Shown here: positions 7,411 to 14,620 of the stretch, piece by piece
Layout of the letters: each line of letters opens with the position of its first letter
How positions within the stretch are numbered: the first letter of the stretch is position 1
NCBI GenBank assembly: GCA_021844945.1
Contig: JAKBSJ010000003.1
Location: 1-32,564, forward strand
From: Thermoplasmata archaeon
GTDB taxonomy: Archaea; Thermoplasmatota; Thermoplasmata; Lutacidiplasmatales; UBA184
Length of the DNA stretch: 32,564 bases
Reading direction: 5' to 3'
Made by a program: the position numbers and the translations under genes
The notes under the pieces: model-generated
Seen by the model: the letters and a program-made list of their open reading frames with translations, nothing else
Told to the model about the DNA's origin: nothing
Databases searched by the model: none

Positions 7411-7641
7411 ATGACCCGGACGTTCCTCCTCCTGCAACTCGACAGCGAGGGCGCCCCGTACTCCGACATCGCCGACGTGCTGCAGAACATGGGATTCCGA
7501 CCCGAGATCCGCGGCTACGACTTCGTCTACGACTGGGGCCGCTCCGTCACCGTCCCAGAGTCGCTGGACCTCGCCGACCGAATCCACGCGGCACTCCACG
7601 GAAAGCGCGTGGCCTTCCGCATCGAGACGACCGATGATTGA
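7411..7641 (+). CDS. Small conserved-looking protein of unknown function (76 aa)
   Basis: I do not recognise this family. The 76-residue product is acidic and soluble, with no cysteine pairs or membrane span. It has an alternating pattern that suggests a compact alpha/beta fold: strand TFLLLQLD, helix YSDIADVLQNMGF, strand-turn-strand EIRGYDFVYDWGRSVTV, helix LDLADRIHAALHG, strand VAFRIETT. Codon use is the same GC-rich type as its neighbours, and a tttaag box lies about 29 nt before the ATG. Both points support a real, possibly leaderless gene. It ends 39 nt before kae1 on the same strand and lies downstream of tgtA, so a link to tRNA modification is a context-based guess. It is not recognisably a KEOPS subunit (Cgi121, Pcc1 or Bud32), although Pcc1 is of similar size and a profile test against it would be informative. 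Confidence 0.75.
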   Translation: MTRTFLLLQLDSEGAPYSDIADVLQNMGFRPEIRGYDFVYDWGRSVTVPESLDLADRIHAALHGKRVAFRIETTDD

Positions 7642-7643
7642 GC

Positions 7644-7679
7644 GCGCGCTCCCCTCGGGGCGCGTCGGAGGGAGCGCGC
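7644..7679 (+). repeat. 10-bp perfect inverted repeat directly before kae1 ATG
   Basis: Arms gcgcgctccc (7644-7653) and gggagcgcgc (7670-7679) are perfect reverse complements around a 16-nt loop, and the 3' arm ends 1 nt before the kae1 ATG (7681). In RNA this would form a very stable hairpin. The 3' arm, with the last loop base, contains gggag, the only Shine-Dalgarno-like sequence of kae1. Confidence 0.6.
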
Positions 7680-7680
7680 C

Positions 7681-8694
7681 ATGACCGTACTTGGGATCGA
7701 GTCGACCGCGCACACGTGCTCGATCGGGATCGTCGACGAGGGCGCGAAGGTCCTCGCGCTCGCTGGAGATATGTACAAGCCTCCGAAGGGGGGGATCCAT
7801 CCCCGCGAGGCGGCGAACCACCACGTAGAGATGCTCCCCGCGCTCCTCGAGCGCGCGCTGACCGAGGCCCACGTCTCCCCGAAGGAGATCGACGGGATCG
7901 CCTTCGCGCAGGGGCCGGGCCTCGGCCCCTGCCTGCGCGCGGGGGCCACGGTGGCGCGTGCGCTGTCCCTCGCGTGGGACCGGCCACTCCTCCCCGTGAA
8001 CCATTGCGTCTCGCACATCGAGATCGCGCGAGTGCTCAGCGGTCTGGACGACCCGATGCTGCTGTACGCGAGCGGCGGCAACACCCAGGTCATTGCCTAC
8101 GGTCGCGGTCGCTACCGGGTCCTCGGGGAAACGATTGACGTGGGCATTGGAAATTTCCTGGACAAGCTCTGGATCGCCCTGGGAGGGACCTTCCCGGGAG
8201 GCCCCCAGCTCGAAGCCGAAGCGAGGAAGGGCTCGAACCTGTACCCCCTCCCGTATTCCGTGCACGGCATGGACGTCGCCTTCTCGGGACTGTTGACCGC
8301 AAGCCTCGCGCTTGCGAATCAGGGAGTTTCACGGGCGGACCTCGCCTTCTCGGTCGAGACCACCGCCTACGCGATGCTCACGGAGATTACGGAGCGAGCG
8401 CTGGCCCATCGCCAGATGAAGCATGTCGTGCTGGGCGGCGGCGTCGCCTGCAACGAGCGGCTACGGAGCATGGTCCGCGCGATGGTCGAGGAGCGCGGTG
8501 GGACGATGTTCGCCCCGCCACGGAACCTGTGCGTCGACAATGGCGCGATGATCGCCTGGACCGGCGAACTCGCGCGACGCAGCGGCCTTGCCGTGCCCAT
8601 CTCGGCCTCCTCGGTCGACCCGCGTCAACGAACCGACAAGGTCCGGGCCCCGTGGCGGGAGCAAGGCGTCGGAGCGCTCCCCGGGGTTAACTAG
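7681..8694 (+). CDS. kae1: KEOPS catalytic subunit Kae1, tRNA t6A37 synthesis
   Basis: Transfers the threonylcarbamoyl group to A37 of ANN-decoding tRNAs as the catalytic subunit of KEOPS. The 337-residue protein has the ASKHA fold motifs: GIESTAHT at the N-terminus, metal-binding H108-x3-H112 (NHCVSH), SGGNTQ (131-136), DVGIGNFLDK (153-162), GGGVACNERL (252-261) and the third metal ligand D286 in CVDNGA. It is the stand-alone form: there is no C-terminal Bud32 kinase domain, unlike the fused archaeal versions, so Bud32 must be encoded elsewhere. The ATG at 7681 puts the conserved N-terminal motif at residue 5. A 10-bp inverted repeat ends 1 nt before it and may mask the ribosome binding site. 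The 76-aa unknown gene precedes it, and the geranylgeranyl reductase follows after 20 nt with its own TATA box. Confidence 0.97.
   Translation: MTVLGIESTAHTCSIGIVDEGAKVLALAGDMYKPPKGGIHPREAANHHVEMLPALLERALTEAHVSPKEIDGIAFAQGPGLGPCLRAGATVARALSLAWDRPLLPVNHCVSHIEIARVLSGLDDPMLLYASGGNTQVIAYGRGRYRVLGETIDVGIGNFLDKLWIALGGTFPGGPQLEAEARKGSNLYPLPYSVHGMDVAFSGLLTASLALANQGVSRADLAFSVETTAYAMLTEITERALAHRQMKHVVLGGGVACNERLRSMVRAMVEERGGTMFAPPRNLCVDNGAMIAWTGELARRSGLAVPISASSVDPRQRTDKVRAPWREQGVGALPGVN
8687..8692 (+). promoter_or_regulatory. TATA box overlapping the kae1 stop, for geranylgeranyl reductase
   Basis: ttaact is centred 25.5 nt before the ATG at 8715, the spacing expected for a leaderless archaeal transcript. 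It overlaps the last codons of kae1. Confidence 0.5.
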
Positions 8695-8714
8695 CCGTCT
8701 CGGCTCTCCGGCCC

Positions 8715-9944
8715 ATGGACAGCGTCGACGTCCTGGTGGTGGGCGCGGGACCCGCCGGATCCACGGCGGCGTACCACCTCGCCCGCGCCGGGTACGACGT
8801 TCGAGTGCTCGAGGAGCACCCGCAGGTCGGCCGGCCGGTCCAGTGTGCGGGCCTCGTGTCGCAACGCGTCCTGGATCTCGCGGGCTCGCGCGGCTCGGTC
8901 CGTCGGCCCGTCCATGGTGCGGCCGTGTTTGGACCGTCCGGGGGATCGATCGAGTTCCGGGCCCCCGAGGCCCGGGCGTATGCGATCGATCGAGCGGCCC
9001 TCGACCTCGAGCTCGCGGACCGCGCGGTCCGCGCCGGAGCGCGGTTCGATGCCCAGGTCCGGTTCGACCGGCGCCAAGACGAGCGGGACGGGCGCGTCCT
9101 CATCGAGGCGACGCAGGATGGGTCGACCCGACGGGAGTACGCGGCACGCTTGGTGATCGGGGCGGACGGGGTGGCGAGCGCGGTCGCGCGCGCCTTCCGT
9201 CTTCGCCGGCCGGTCGAGATCCTTCCGGCGTTCGAAGCCGAATTCGGCCGGAGCCCGGGCGACCCCGATCGGGTCGAGGTATACCTTTCCCGTACCTTCG
9301 CGCCCGGGCTGTTCGGCTGGTGGATCCCCGACGGCGCCGGCGGAGCCCGGGTCGGCGTCGCCGTGAACGCGGACGGAACGAGCGCGCGACGCTACTACGA
9401 GCGCATGCTCGAGTTCCTTTCCCGGCGCTTCGGGGCGCCGCTCCTGAACCCCACCAGCTACCTCGCGTCGGGGATCCCGATCGGGAACGTGCCGCGGACC
9501 TCCGGGGACCGGGTCCTCCTGGTCGGCGACGCCGCCGCCCAGGTGAAGCCGCTCAGCGGCGGCGGGATATTCACGGGCATGCGCTGCGCGGAGATCGCGG
9601 CCGGGGTGGGGATCGATGCGCTCAGAGCCGGCGACCTTTCGGCCCTGCGGCTGGCCGAGTACGATCGCGCGTGGCGAAGCGAGTTCGGCGAGGAGTTCGG
9701 ACGGGCTCTCGCACTCCGTCGGATCTTCACACGCATGTCCGATGCGGACTTCGACCGGCTGGTCGAAACGCTGCGCTCCTCGGAGCTGCTGGGGACCATC
9801 GTCGCATTCGGGGACATCGACTTCCCGACCCACGTCGTGCGCCGCCTCCTCGGGTCCTCGCCGTCGCTGGTGCGGCTCGTGCCGAAGGCTCTCGGCGCCT
9901 GGCTGCGGCCCCGTTCGGAGTATCAGGTTCCCGATCTCGCGTGA
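8715..9944 (+). CDS. Geranylgeranyl reductase family flavoprotein (archaeal lipid saturation)
   Basis: FAD-dependent reductase that saturates the geranylgeranyl chains of archaeal membrane lipids or their precursors. The 409-residue protein opens with a Rossmann FAD site (VVGAGPAGSTAA, 8-19), followed by the CAGLVS motif (44-49) typical of the family, IGADG near 150, and the second FAD motif GDAAAQVKPLSGGGI (about 273-287). A GLFGWWIP stretch in the substrate domain matches the aromatic/proline motif of archaeal digeranylgeranylglycerophospholipid reductases. Related enzymes of the same superfamily act on other isoprenoid chains, so the exact substrate is inferred. The ATG at 8715 directly precedes the FAD strand and is 25-26 nt from a TATA-like box. 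The 3' end overlaps the convergent ectodomain gene by 22 nt, leaving no space for a separate terminator. Confidence 0.92.
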   Translation: MDSVDVLVVGAGPAGSTAAYHLARAGYDVRVLEEHPQVGRPVQCAGLVSQRVLDLAGSRGSVRRPVHGAAVFGPSGGSIEFRAPEARAYAIDRAALDLELADRAVRAGARFDAQVRFDRRQDERDGRVLIEATQDGSTRREYAARLVIGADGVASAVARAFRLRRPVEILPAFEAEFGRSPGDPDRVEVYLSRTFAPGLFGWWIPDGAGGARVGVAVNADGTSARRYYERMLEFLSRRFGAPLLNPTSYLASGIPIGNVPRTSGDRVLLVGDAAAQVKPLSGGGIFTGMRCAEIAAGVGIDALRAGDLSALRLAEYDRAWRSEFGEEFGRALALRRIFTRMSDADFDRLVETLRSSELLGTIVAFGDIDFPTHVVRRLLGSSPSLVRLVPKALGAWLRPRSEYQVPDLA

Positions 9945-10675
9945 CGGCGCGTGCGGCGGAAATAGACATACGCGCCCAATCCGGTGAGAACGAGCGCCAC
10001 GGCGAGGATCACGTAGAGCGCGATGTCGAGCGACGACCCCCTCACTTGGATCGAGGTCTCCGGGAGCACCCCCGAGACGTTCAGAAGCTCAAGGGAGTGG
10101 CTCGTCAGCTCGGTCGTCCCGTTCGGTCCCGACGTCGCTTCGGCCCAGAGGGCCGCCGGGAACCAACCTCGCGACTCGAGGAGGTAGACCGTCCCGTTCG
10201 ACCCGGTGAACCGCAGCGCGAAGCGAACGGCGTAGGCGCCGAGCGGCGTCGCGCTCGAGGTGGCGACCCCCACGGTCCCTCGGGGAGAGATACTGGCGCC
10301 GGCGGCGAGGCTCGCCCATGTGAAGTTCGCCCAGAGGCCGGCCGAGGTCGGCGTGCTCAGGACCGGCGGATCCGATAGGGCTCCCGAGCCGCTCGCCCCT
10401 CCGGGGAACGCACTGAAATTGTAGAGTTGGAGTGAGAGCGATATCGCGCGGATCGTCCCGTTGAGAGGGTTGTGCAGCGTGAAGCTCATGGTGCCGGAGT
10501 CGCCGGCCGTAAGGGAAGGAGCCGAGACGTTGCCGACGAACCGGCTCCCAAGGGCCACCGGAAGCGTCGGGTTTGGCGCCCCCGACGCGGCGGGGAGGCT
10601 CATCACGATCGCCACGACGACGGCCGCGACCCCCCAGGCCACCGCCCGGCGCCCGTGCTCGGCGGGGCTACGCAC
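9923..10675 (-). CDS. Membrane-anchored exported protein, third gene of the BlaI-M56 unit (250 aa)
   Basis: I do not recognise a named family. From the GTG at 10675 the product has an N-terminal hydrophobic signal or anchor (AVAWGVAAVVVAIVMSLP, about 11-28), an exported region of about 190 residues rich in beta strands and N-x-S/T sequons, a C-terminal membrane span (IALYVILAVALVLTGLGAYVYF) and a short basic cytoplasmic tail (RRTRRHARSGT). The ectodomain resembles Ig-like or CARDB folds of archaeal surface proteins. Start choice: the frame stays open to 10921, but that extension lies inside the protease gene and encodes an implausible Pro/Arg-rich stretch; GTG 10675 overlaps the protease stop by 8 nt, indicating translational coupling. 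Inference: it may supply the extracellular sensor domain that the protease lacks. The 3' end overlaps the convergent reductase gene by 22 nt. Confidence 0.78.
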   Translation of the reverse strand: MRSPAEHGRRAVAWGVAAVVVAIVMSLPAASGAPNPTLPVALGSRFVGNVSAPSLTAGDSGTMSFTLHNPLNGTIRAISLSLQLYNFSAFPGGASGSGALSDPPVLSTPTSAGLWANFTWASLAAGASISPRGTVGVATSSATPLGAYAVRFALRFTGSNGTVYLLESRGWFPAALWAEATSGPNGTTELTSHSLELLNVSGVLPETSIQVRGSSLDIALYVILAVALVLTGLGAYVYFRRTRRHARSGT

Positions 10676-11564
10676 CGCCGTCCTCCGGGATCGTCCCGGA
10701 CTCGGCCCAGTGCACGAGGCGTTGGATCCGCTCGAGAGCGTGGCGTCGGCCGCGGGGGCCCCGGGCGCCGAGGAACGCGGCGGCGGTCGATCGGGGGTTC
10801 CCCCGTTCCAGGGCCTTATACAGCGCGCGGGCGAGGGCCAAGGGATGGCCGGTGGCCCGCACCGCGTCGCGGTCGGCGCGCAGTTCCTCACGGCGGGACC
10901 ACAGACCGGAGAAGTAGTCAAGAACCGGGTCCCAGCGCATCAGCTGGGAGAATGTGCGGAAGAAAGTGAGGTAGCGACCGTCGAGGTCGCGTACGTGCCC
11001 GAGCTCGTGCGCGAGGACGGTCTCCGCCTCTTCGGGGCTCAGGATTGCCAAAAGAGGGCGGGAGATCAGGACCATCTCCCGTCGGGTGAACCCCGTTCCG
11101 GGGTGGTAGCTCAGCAGGGTGTAGGAGAACGCGTCGGCATGGGGCAGCTCGATGCAGAGGAGCTCCGTAGAACCCGCAGACTCGGCGAGGGACGAGGGCC
11201 AGGGGATTGGCTGCGAGCGGTAGAGCTTCAGGAACCCGCGCCCAACGATCTGGTTGAGGCTGAAGGCGATGCATAGCACCAAAAGCGCTCCAACGCCCCC
11301 AAAGAGCCAGACGACCGTTCCCGAGAGGGAGATGATCGTCGGGGGTTGGCGCAATAGGCCCACGAGAGAGGACCACCCTCCGTTCGCTACGACCCAGACG
11401 AGCGCGCTGGTGGCGAGGAACGCCCACAGTGCGACGAACGCAACGCCAAGACGGTGGACAAGGGTCGAAGAACGGTGCTGCCGGAGCGCGACGGCGATCG
11501 CCAAGCCCAAGGCTGCCCACGCGAGGACGGGAGTCAACAGGATCCCGGCGACCGGGACTTCCAT
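10668..11564 (-). CDS. M56/BlaR1-type membrane zinc protease without sensor domain (298 aa)
   Basis: Membrane metalloprotease, by family analogy the signal transducer that inactivates the partner BlaI-type repressor. Three hydrophobic segments (about 5-26, 38-60 and 80-105) precede a cytoplasmic zinc protease domain with HELGH (186-190) and the third ligand in EELRAD (E227, D231). After the catalytic core only about 65 soluble residues remain. There is no fourth membrane helix and no extracellular penicillin-binding-like sensor as in BlaR1/MecR1. It starts 23 nt after the stop of the BlaI-type gene and overlaps the membrane-anchored ectodomain gene by 8 nt, so the three genes form one operon. 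An alternative reading is an M48/HtpX-like housekeeping protease; the BlaI neighbour favours M56. Confidence 0.87.
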   Translation of the reverse strand: MEVPVAGILLTPVLAWAALGLAIAVALRQHRSSTLVHRLGVAFVALWAFLATSALVWVVANGGWSSLVGLLRQPPTIISLSGTVVWLFGGVGALLVLCIAFSLNQIVGRGFLKLYRSQPIPWPSSLAESAGSTELLCIELPHADAFSYTLLSYHPGTGFTRREMVLISRPLLAILSPEEAETVLAHELGHVRDLDGRYLTFFRTFSQLMRWDPVLDYFSGLWSRREELRADRDAVRATGHPLALARALYKALERGNPRSTAAAFLGARGPRGRRHALERIQRLVHWAESGTIPEDGGA

Positions 11565-11587
11565 CGGTGCACGACGACTCGTCGCAA

Positions 11588-11947
11588 CTACAAAAGCCCG
11601 AGGCGTCGGCGCAATTGGTCTGCCTCGGCGGGCTTGAGCTTCTCGATCTCTTCGTTCAGGTGAACGACCCCGGCGGGGCCGAACATCGTCACGACGCCCC
11701 GGAGAAGGTTCTGGAGATACTTACGCTCGAAGTCGACCGGTCGGTAAACGTATCGCTCACCCCCGCGGCACGTCTCTCGGCGACGCTTCACAAGGCCCTT
11801 ATCGTACAGACGGGAAAGGATGGTCGCGACGGTGGTGTACGCGACCCGGGTCCCTTGCCGTTCGAGGTCACTGCGGATCGTCCGCGCAGGGGCCTCCCCC
11901 AGCACGGAGAGCGAGCGAAGCACGTCGGATTCCAGCGCGCCCAACAT
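11588..11947 (-). CDS. BlaI/MecI/CopY-family winged-helix repressor (119 aa)
   Basis: Dimeric winged-helix repressor. ALESDVLRSLSVLGEAPARTI and RVAYTTVATILSRLYDKGLVKRR form the DNA-binding helices (the Y-T-T-V-x-T-x-L-x-R-L-x-x-K-G core is diagnostic), followed by the wing (RGGERYVYRPV) and a C-terminal dimerisation helix region. Family knowledge: BlaI is released from DNA when it is cut after BlaR1 activation. Here the next gene, 23 nt downstream, encodes an M56 protease, reproducing the BlaI-BlaR1 pairing in an archaeal genome, with no beta-lactamase gene nearby. The start is the ATG at 11947, about 30 nt from a minus-strand attaagg box (11974-11980), consistent with a leaderless message. 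It diverges from the cystathionine beta-synthase gene across a 140-nt spacer. Confidence 0.92.
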   Translation of the reverse strand: MLGALESDVLRSLSVLGEAPARTIRSDLERQGTRVAYTTVATILSRLYDKGLVKRRRETCRGGERYVYRPVDFERKYLQNLLRGVVTMFGPAGVVHLNEEIEKLKPAEADQLRRRLGLL

Positions 11948-11973
11948 CCTGGACTTCCATGGTCGGGACTTCG

Positions 11974-11980
11974 CCTTAAT
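11974..11980 (-). promoter_or_regulatory. TATA box for the BlaI-M56 operon
   Basis: attaagg on the minus strand is centred about 30 nt before the BlaI-type ATG (11947). Just beyond it, toward the divergent gene, is a short dyad GAAC-N6-GTTC (11996-12009). The rest of this 140-nt spacer shows nothing else I can support. Confidence 0.45.
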
Positions 11981-12058
11981 CCCTCTGTGGGGTAGGAACG
12001 CACCAGTTCGTACGGCCCCTGCCCATTCGCGACCCCACCTTCCGTGCCCTCCCTAGGG

Positions 12059-12064
12059 CTTATC
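12059..12064 (+). promoter_or_regulatory. TATA-like box for the CBS-CGL-cysS operon
   Basis: cttatc is centred 26.5 nt before the GTG at 12088. The spacing supports that GTG as a leaderless start for the transsulfuration and CysRS operon. Confidence 0.45.
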
Positions 12065-12087
12065 CCAACGGCTCGACTCCGCGCGGC

Positions 12088-13485
12088 GTGCCGCCCGAGC
12101 GATCGACCCCCCGCTCGATCCTCGACCTTGTAGGGAATACACCGGTCGTCCCGCTCCGGCGGGTCACGGCCGCATTGCCGTACCGCGTCCTCGCGAAGCT
12201 CGAGTTCCTCAACCCTGGCGGGAGCGTCAAGGATCGCATCGGAACGACGATGATCGATCGGGCGGAGGCCGCCGGCTTGCTCCGCCCCGGGGGGACCATC
12301 GTCGAGGCGACCAGCGGGAACACGGGAGTGGGCCTCGCGATGGTCGCTGCCGTCCGCGGCTACCGCGCGGTCTTCGTACTTCCCGACAAGATGAGCTCGG
12401 AGAAAATCCGACTGTTGCGAGCCTTTGGAGCGAGGGTTGTCGTCACGCCGAGCGGCGTTCCACCGGATCACCCCATGAGCCACTATTCCGTCGCCCGCCG
12501 CCTTGCCGAGGAGATCCCCGGTGCGTACTACCCGAACCAGTACGAGAACCCCGAGAACCCGGACACGCACTACCGTACCACGGGGCCCGAGATCGACCGC
12601 GACGGCGGCGAGACGCTCAGGGCGGTCGTGGGCACGGTCGGGACGGGCGGCACTATGAGCGGGATCGGCCGCTACTTCAAGGAGCACCGGCCCGACGTTC
12701 GTATCGTGGCCGTGGACCCCGTGGGCTCAATCCTTACCGAATATGCTCGACACGGAACGGTCGGAACGGCGTCGCCGTACCGGGTGGAAGGGATTGGCGA
12801 GGACAAGATTCCGCAGTCCGTCCACTTCCAGTACCTTGACGAGTTCGTCCAGGTGGACGACCAGGAGTCGTTCCGGTATGCGCGTCGCCTGGCGCGTGAG
12901 GAGGGTCTCTTCGTAGGGGGGTCGTCCGGCTCAGCGGTCGCGGGAACGGTTCGTTGGCTCGAGAGCCGCCCGATCCCCGAAGGTGCAACGGTCGTGGTGA
13001 TCTTGCCGGATTCGGGAGACCGGTACCTGTCGAAGTTCTATTCGGACGAGTGGATGCGCGAGGAGGGCCTGCTCGATTCGACGGCGACTGCCCGGGAGCT
13101 CGTCGCCCGCAAGTCCGTCCCCGCGCTCGTATCGGTCGAACCCACGACGTCGGTGCGCGACGCGGTGGCTCTATTCGGCAAGCATGGTATCGGACAGGTC
13201 CCGATCCTCGATGGGTCCAAGAACCTGGGGAGCGTCCACGCCGAGGAGGTCCTGCGACGGCTCATGACCGACGACACCACGCTCGATCGGACCGTAAGCG
13301 CTCTCGCAACGCCCCCGTTCCGGGAGGTGCCCGAGGACGCTCCAGTCGCGGTGGTCCTCGAGATCTTGAGCCGGGAACGCGCAATCCTCCTGCGCGAGAG
13401 CCCGAGCGGAGGCATAGTTGGGCTATTGACTCGGCATGACCTTGTGGGTTACCTTTCGGATGCCGGAGAACAACATGAGGTTTAG
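12088..13485 (+). CDS. Cystathionine beta-synthase / cysteine synthase with C-terminal CBS-domain pair
   Basis: PLP enzyme of the cysteine synthase fold that likely condenses homocysteine with serine to cystathionine, the first transsulfuration step. In the 465-residue protein the catalytic lysine is K48 in GGSVKDR, the SGNTG loop is at 76-80, and a phosphate-binding VGTGGT is at about 192-197. Residues from about 335 to the end form two CBS (Bateman) motifs, probably a ligand-sensing module. Sequence alone does not exclude an O-acetyl- or O-phosphoserine sulfhydrylase activity; the CBS tail and the following gamma-lyase favour transsulfuration. The start is GTG 12088, about 26 nt after a cttatc box. 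The stop overlaps the next gene by 11 nt, which points to translational coupling. Confidence 0.9.
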   Translation: MPPERSTPRSILDLVGNTPVVPLRRVTAALPYRVLAKLEFLNPGGSVKDRIGTTMIDRAEAAGLLRPGGTIVEATSGNTGVGLAMVAAVRGYRAVFVLPDKMSSEKIRLLRAFGARVVVTPSGVPPDHPMSHYSVARRLAEEIPGAYYPNQYENPENPDTHYRTTGPEIDRDGGETLRAVVGTVGTGGTMSGIGRYFKEHRPDVRIVAVDPVGSILTEYARHGTVGTASPYRVEGIGEDKIPQSVHFQYLDEFVQVDDQESFRYARRLAREEGLFVGGSSGSAVAGTVRWLESRPIPEGATVVVILPDSGDRYLSKFYSDEWMREEGLLDSTATARELVARKSVPALVSVEPTTSVRDAVALFGKHGIGQVPILDGSKNLGSVHAEEVLRRLMTDDTTLDRTVSALATPPFREVPEDAPVAVVLEILSRERAILLRESPSGGIVGLLTRHDLVGYLSDAGEQHEV

Positions 13486-14617
13486 CACGCGCGCGATCCA
13501 CGCCGGCCAGCCCCCGGAGCCGTTGACGGGTGCCGTGAACGTGCCGATCTTCCTCTCCACGACGTTCGCCCAAGCGTCGCCGGGGAAATCGAAGGGTTTC
13601 GTCTACGGCCGCACGGGCAATCCGACGCGCGCGGTGCTGGAACGCACGATCGCCGAGCTCGAGGGCGGTAAGGCCGGGCTCGCGTTCTCGAGCGGCCTCG
13701 GGGCCCTCGTGACCCTCGTCGAATCGATCGGTAGCCGCCAACGCATCGTGGCGATCGACGATGTCTACGGCGGCACATGGCGGCTCCTCGATCATCATCA
13801 CCGCAAGTTTGGCGTCGACGTGGAGTTCGTCGACATGACGCGCATCGACTCGATTCGCGCGGCGTTGGCCCGGGCCCGGACCGATCTGGTCTACCTCGAG
13901 AGCCCGACGAACCCGCTGCTCCGGGTCGTCGATATCCGCGCGATCTCCCGGCTCTCCCATGCGGCCGGGGCGCATGTCGCGGTCGATAACACGTTCGCGA
14001 CCCCGGCGCTCCAGCGCCCGCTCGAGCTCGGTGCCGACATCGTCCTTCACTCGACGACCAAGTACCTTGGTGGCCACTCGGACGTCCTGGGCGGAGCTCT
14101 CGCGTTCCGAGACCCGCGGTTGGCCCGACGCTTCGCGTGGCTCCAGAACACGGTCGGCGCGGTGCCGAGCCCCTTCGACAGCTTCCTCATTCTCCGTGGG
14201 ATCCATACGTTGGGGATACGAATGCGTGCGCACGAGGCGAGCGCGCGGGCCGTCGCCGAGGTTCTCGAGCGCTCGTCGAAGGTGCGGGCCACCTACTACC
14301 CGGGGCTGGCATCCCACCCTCAGCATCGGATCGCGCGACGTCAGATGAGCGGGTTCGGAGGGATGGTCAGCTTCGAGCTCGCGAACGCCGGGGCCGCGGG
14401 CCGCTTTGCCCGCGCTTTGAGGATCTTCACTCTCGCCGAGAGCCTGGGCGGCGTAGAGTCGCTCGCCGACCATCCCGCCTCGATGACCCACGCGAGCGTG
14501 CCTCCGGAGATTCGTCGCGCACGCGGCGTCCGGGACGGGCTCATCCGGTTGTCCTGCGGCATCGAGGACCCCGCCGATCTCGCGGACGATGTAGGGCGCG
14601 CCCTGCGACGGGTGTAG
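13475..14617 (+). CDS. Cystathionine gamma-lyase / gamma-synthase family PLP enzyme
   Basis: Cys/Met-metabolism PLP enzyme, most likely cystathionine gamma-lyase that releases cysteine, 2-oxobutyrate and ammonia from cystathionine. Visible motifs: YGRTGNPT near the N-terminus, AFSSGLGA, the VDNTFATP strand, the PLP lysine in STTKYLGGHSD and the SLGGVESL loop near the C-terminus. Start choice: the frame is open from 13436, but ATG 13475 gives the normal family start (MRFSTRAIHAG, 380 aa) and has ggag 8 nt upstream; ATG 13460 is possible. It overlaps the CBS stop by 11 nt and ends 3 nt before cysS. The family also contains gamma-synthases and methionine gamma-lyases, which motifs alone do not separate; the neighbouring CBS argues for the lyase. 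Confidence 0.9.
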   Translation: MRFSTRAIHAGQPPEPLTGAVNVPIFLSTTFAQASPGKSKGFVYGRTGNPTRAVLERTIAELEGGKAGLAFSSGLGALVTLVESIGSRQRIVAIDDVYGGTWRLLDHHHRKFGVDVEFVDMTRIDSIRAALARARTDLVYLESPTNPLLRVVDIRAISRLSHAAGAHVAVDNTFATPALQRPLELGADIVLHSTTKYLGGHSDVLGGALAFRDPRLARRFAWLQNTVGAVPSPFDSFLILRGIHTLGIRMRAHEASARAVAEVLERSSKVRATYYPGLASHPQHRIARRQMSGFGGMVSFELANAGAAGRFARALRIFTLAESLGGVESLADHPASMTHASVPPEIRRARGVRDGLIRLSCGIEDPADLADDVGRALRRV

Positions 14618-14620
14618 CGG

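Noticed and set aside
4761-7637. Long plus-strand open frame of 958 codons across the tgtA gene
   Set aside because: It is a GC-driven shadow frame: Arg/Pro/Gly-rich, no domain motif, and it overlaps the well-supported UDG, tgtA and 76-aa genes in another frame.
8588-10378. Plus-strand open frame of 596 codons over the reductase and ectodomain genes
   Set aside because: It conflicts with the geranylgeranyl reductase frame, which has full FAD motifs; the product is low-complexity Arg/Pro/Gly.
11996-12009. GAAC-N6-GTTC dyad near the BlaI-type gene as repressor operator
   Set aside because: Four-base arms occur by chance and it does not resemble the known TACA/TGTA-type BlaI/CopY operator; kept only as a remark.
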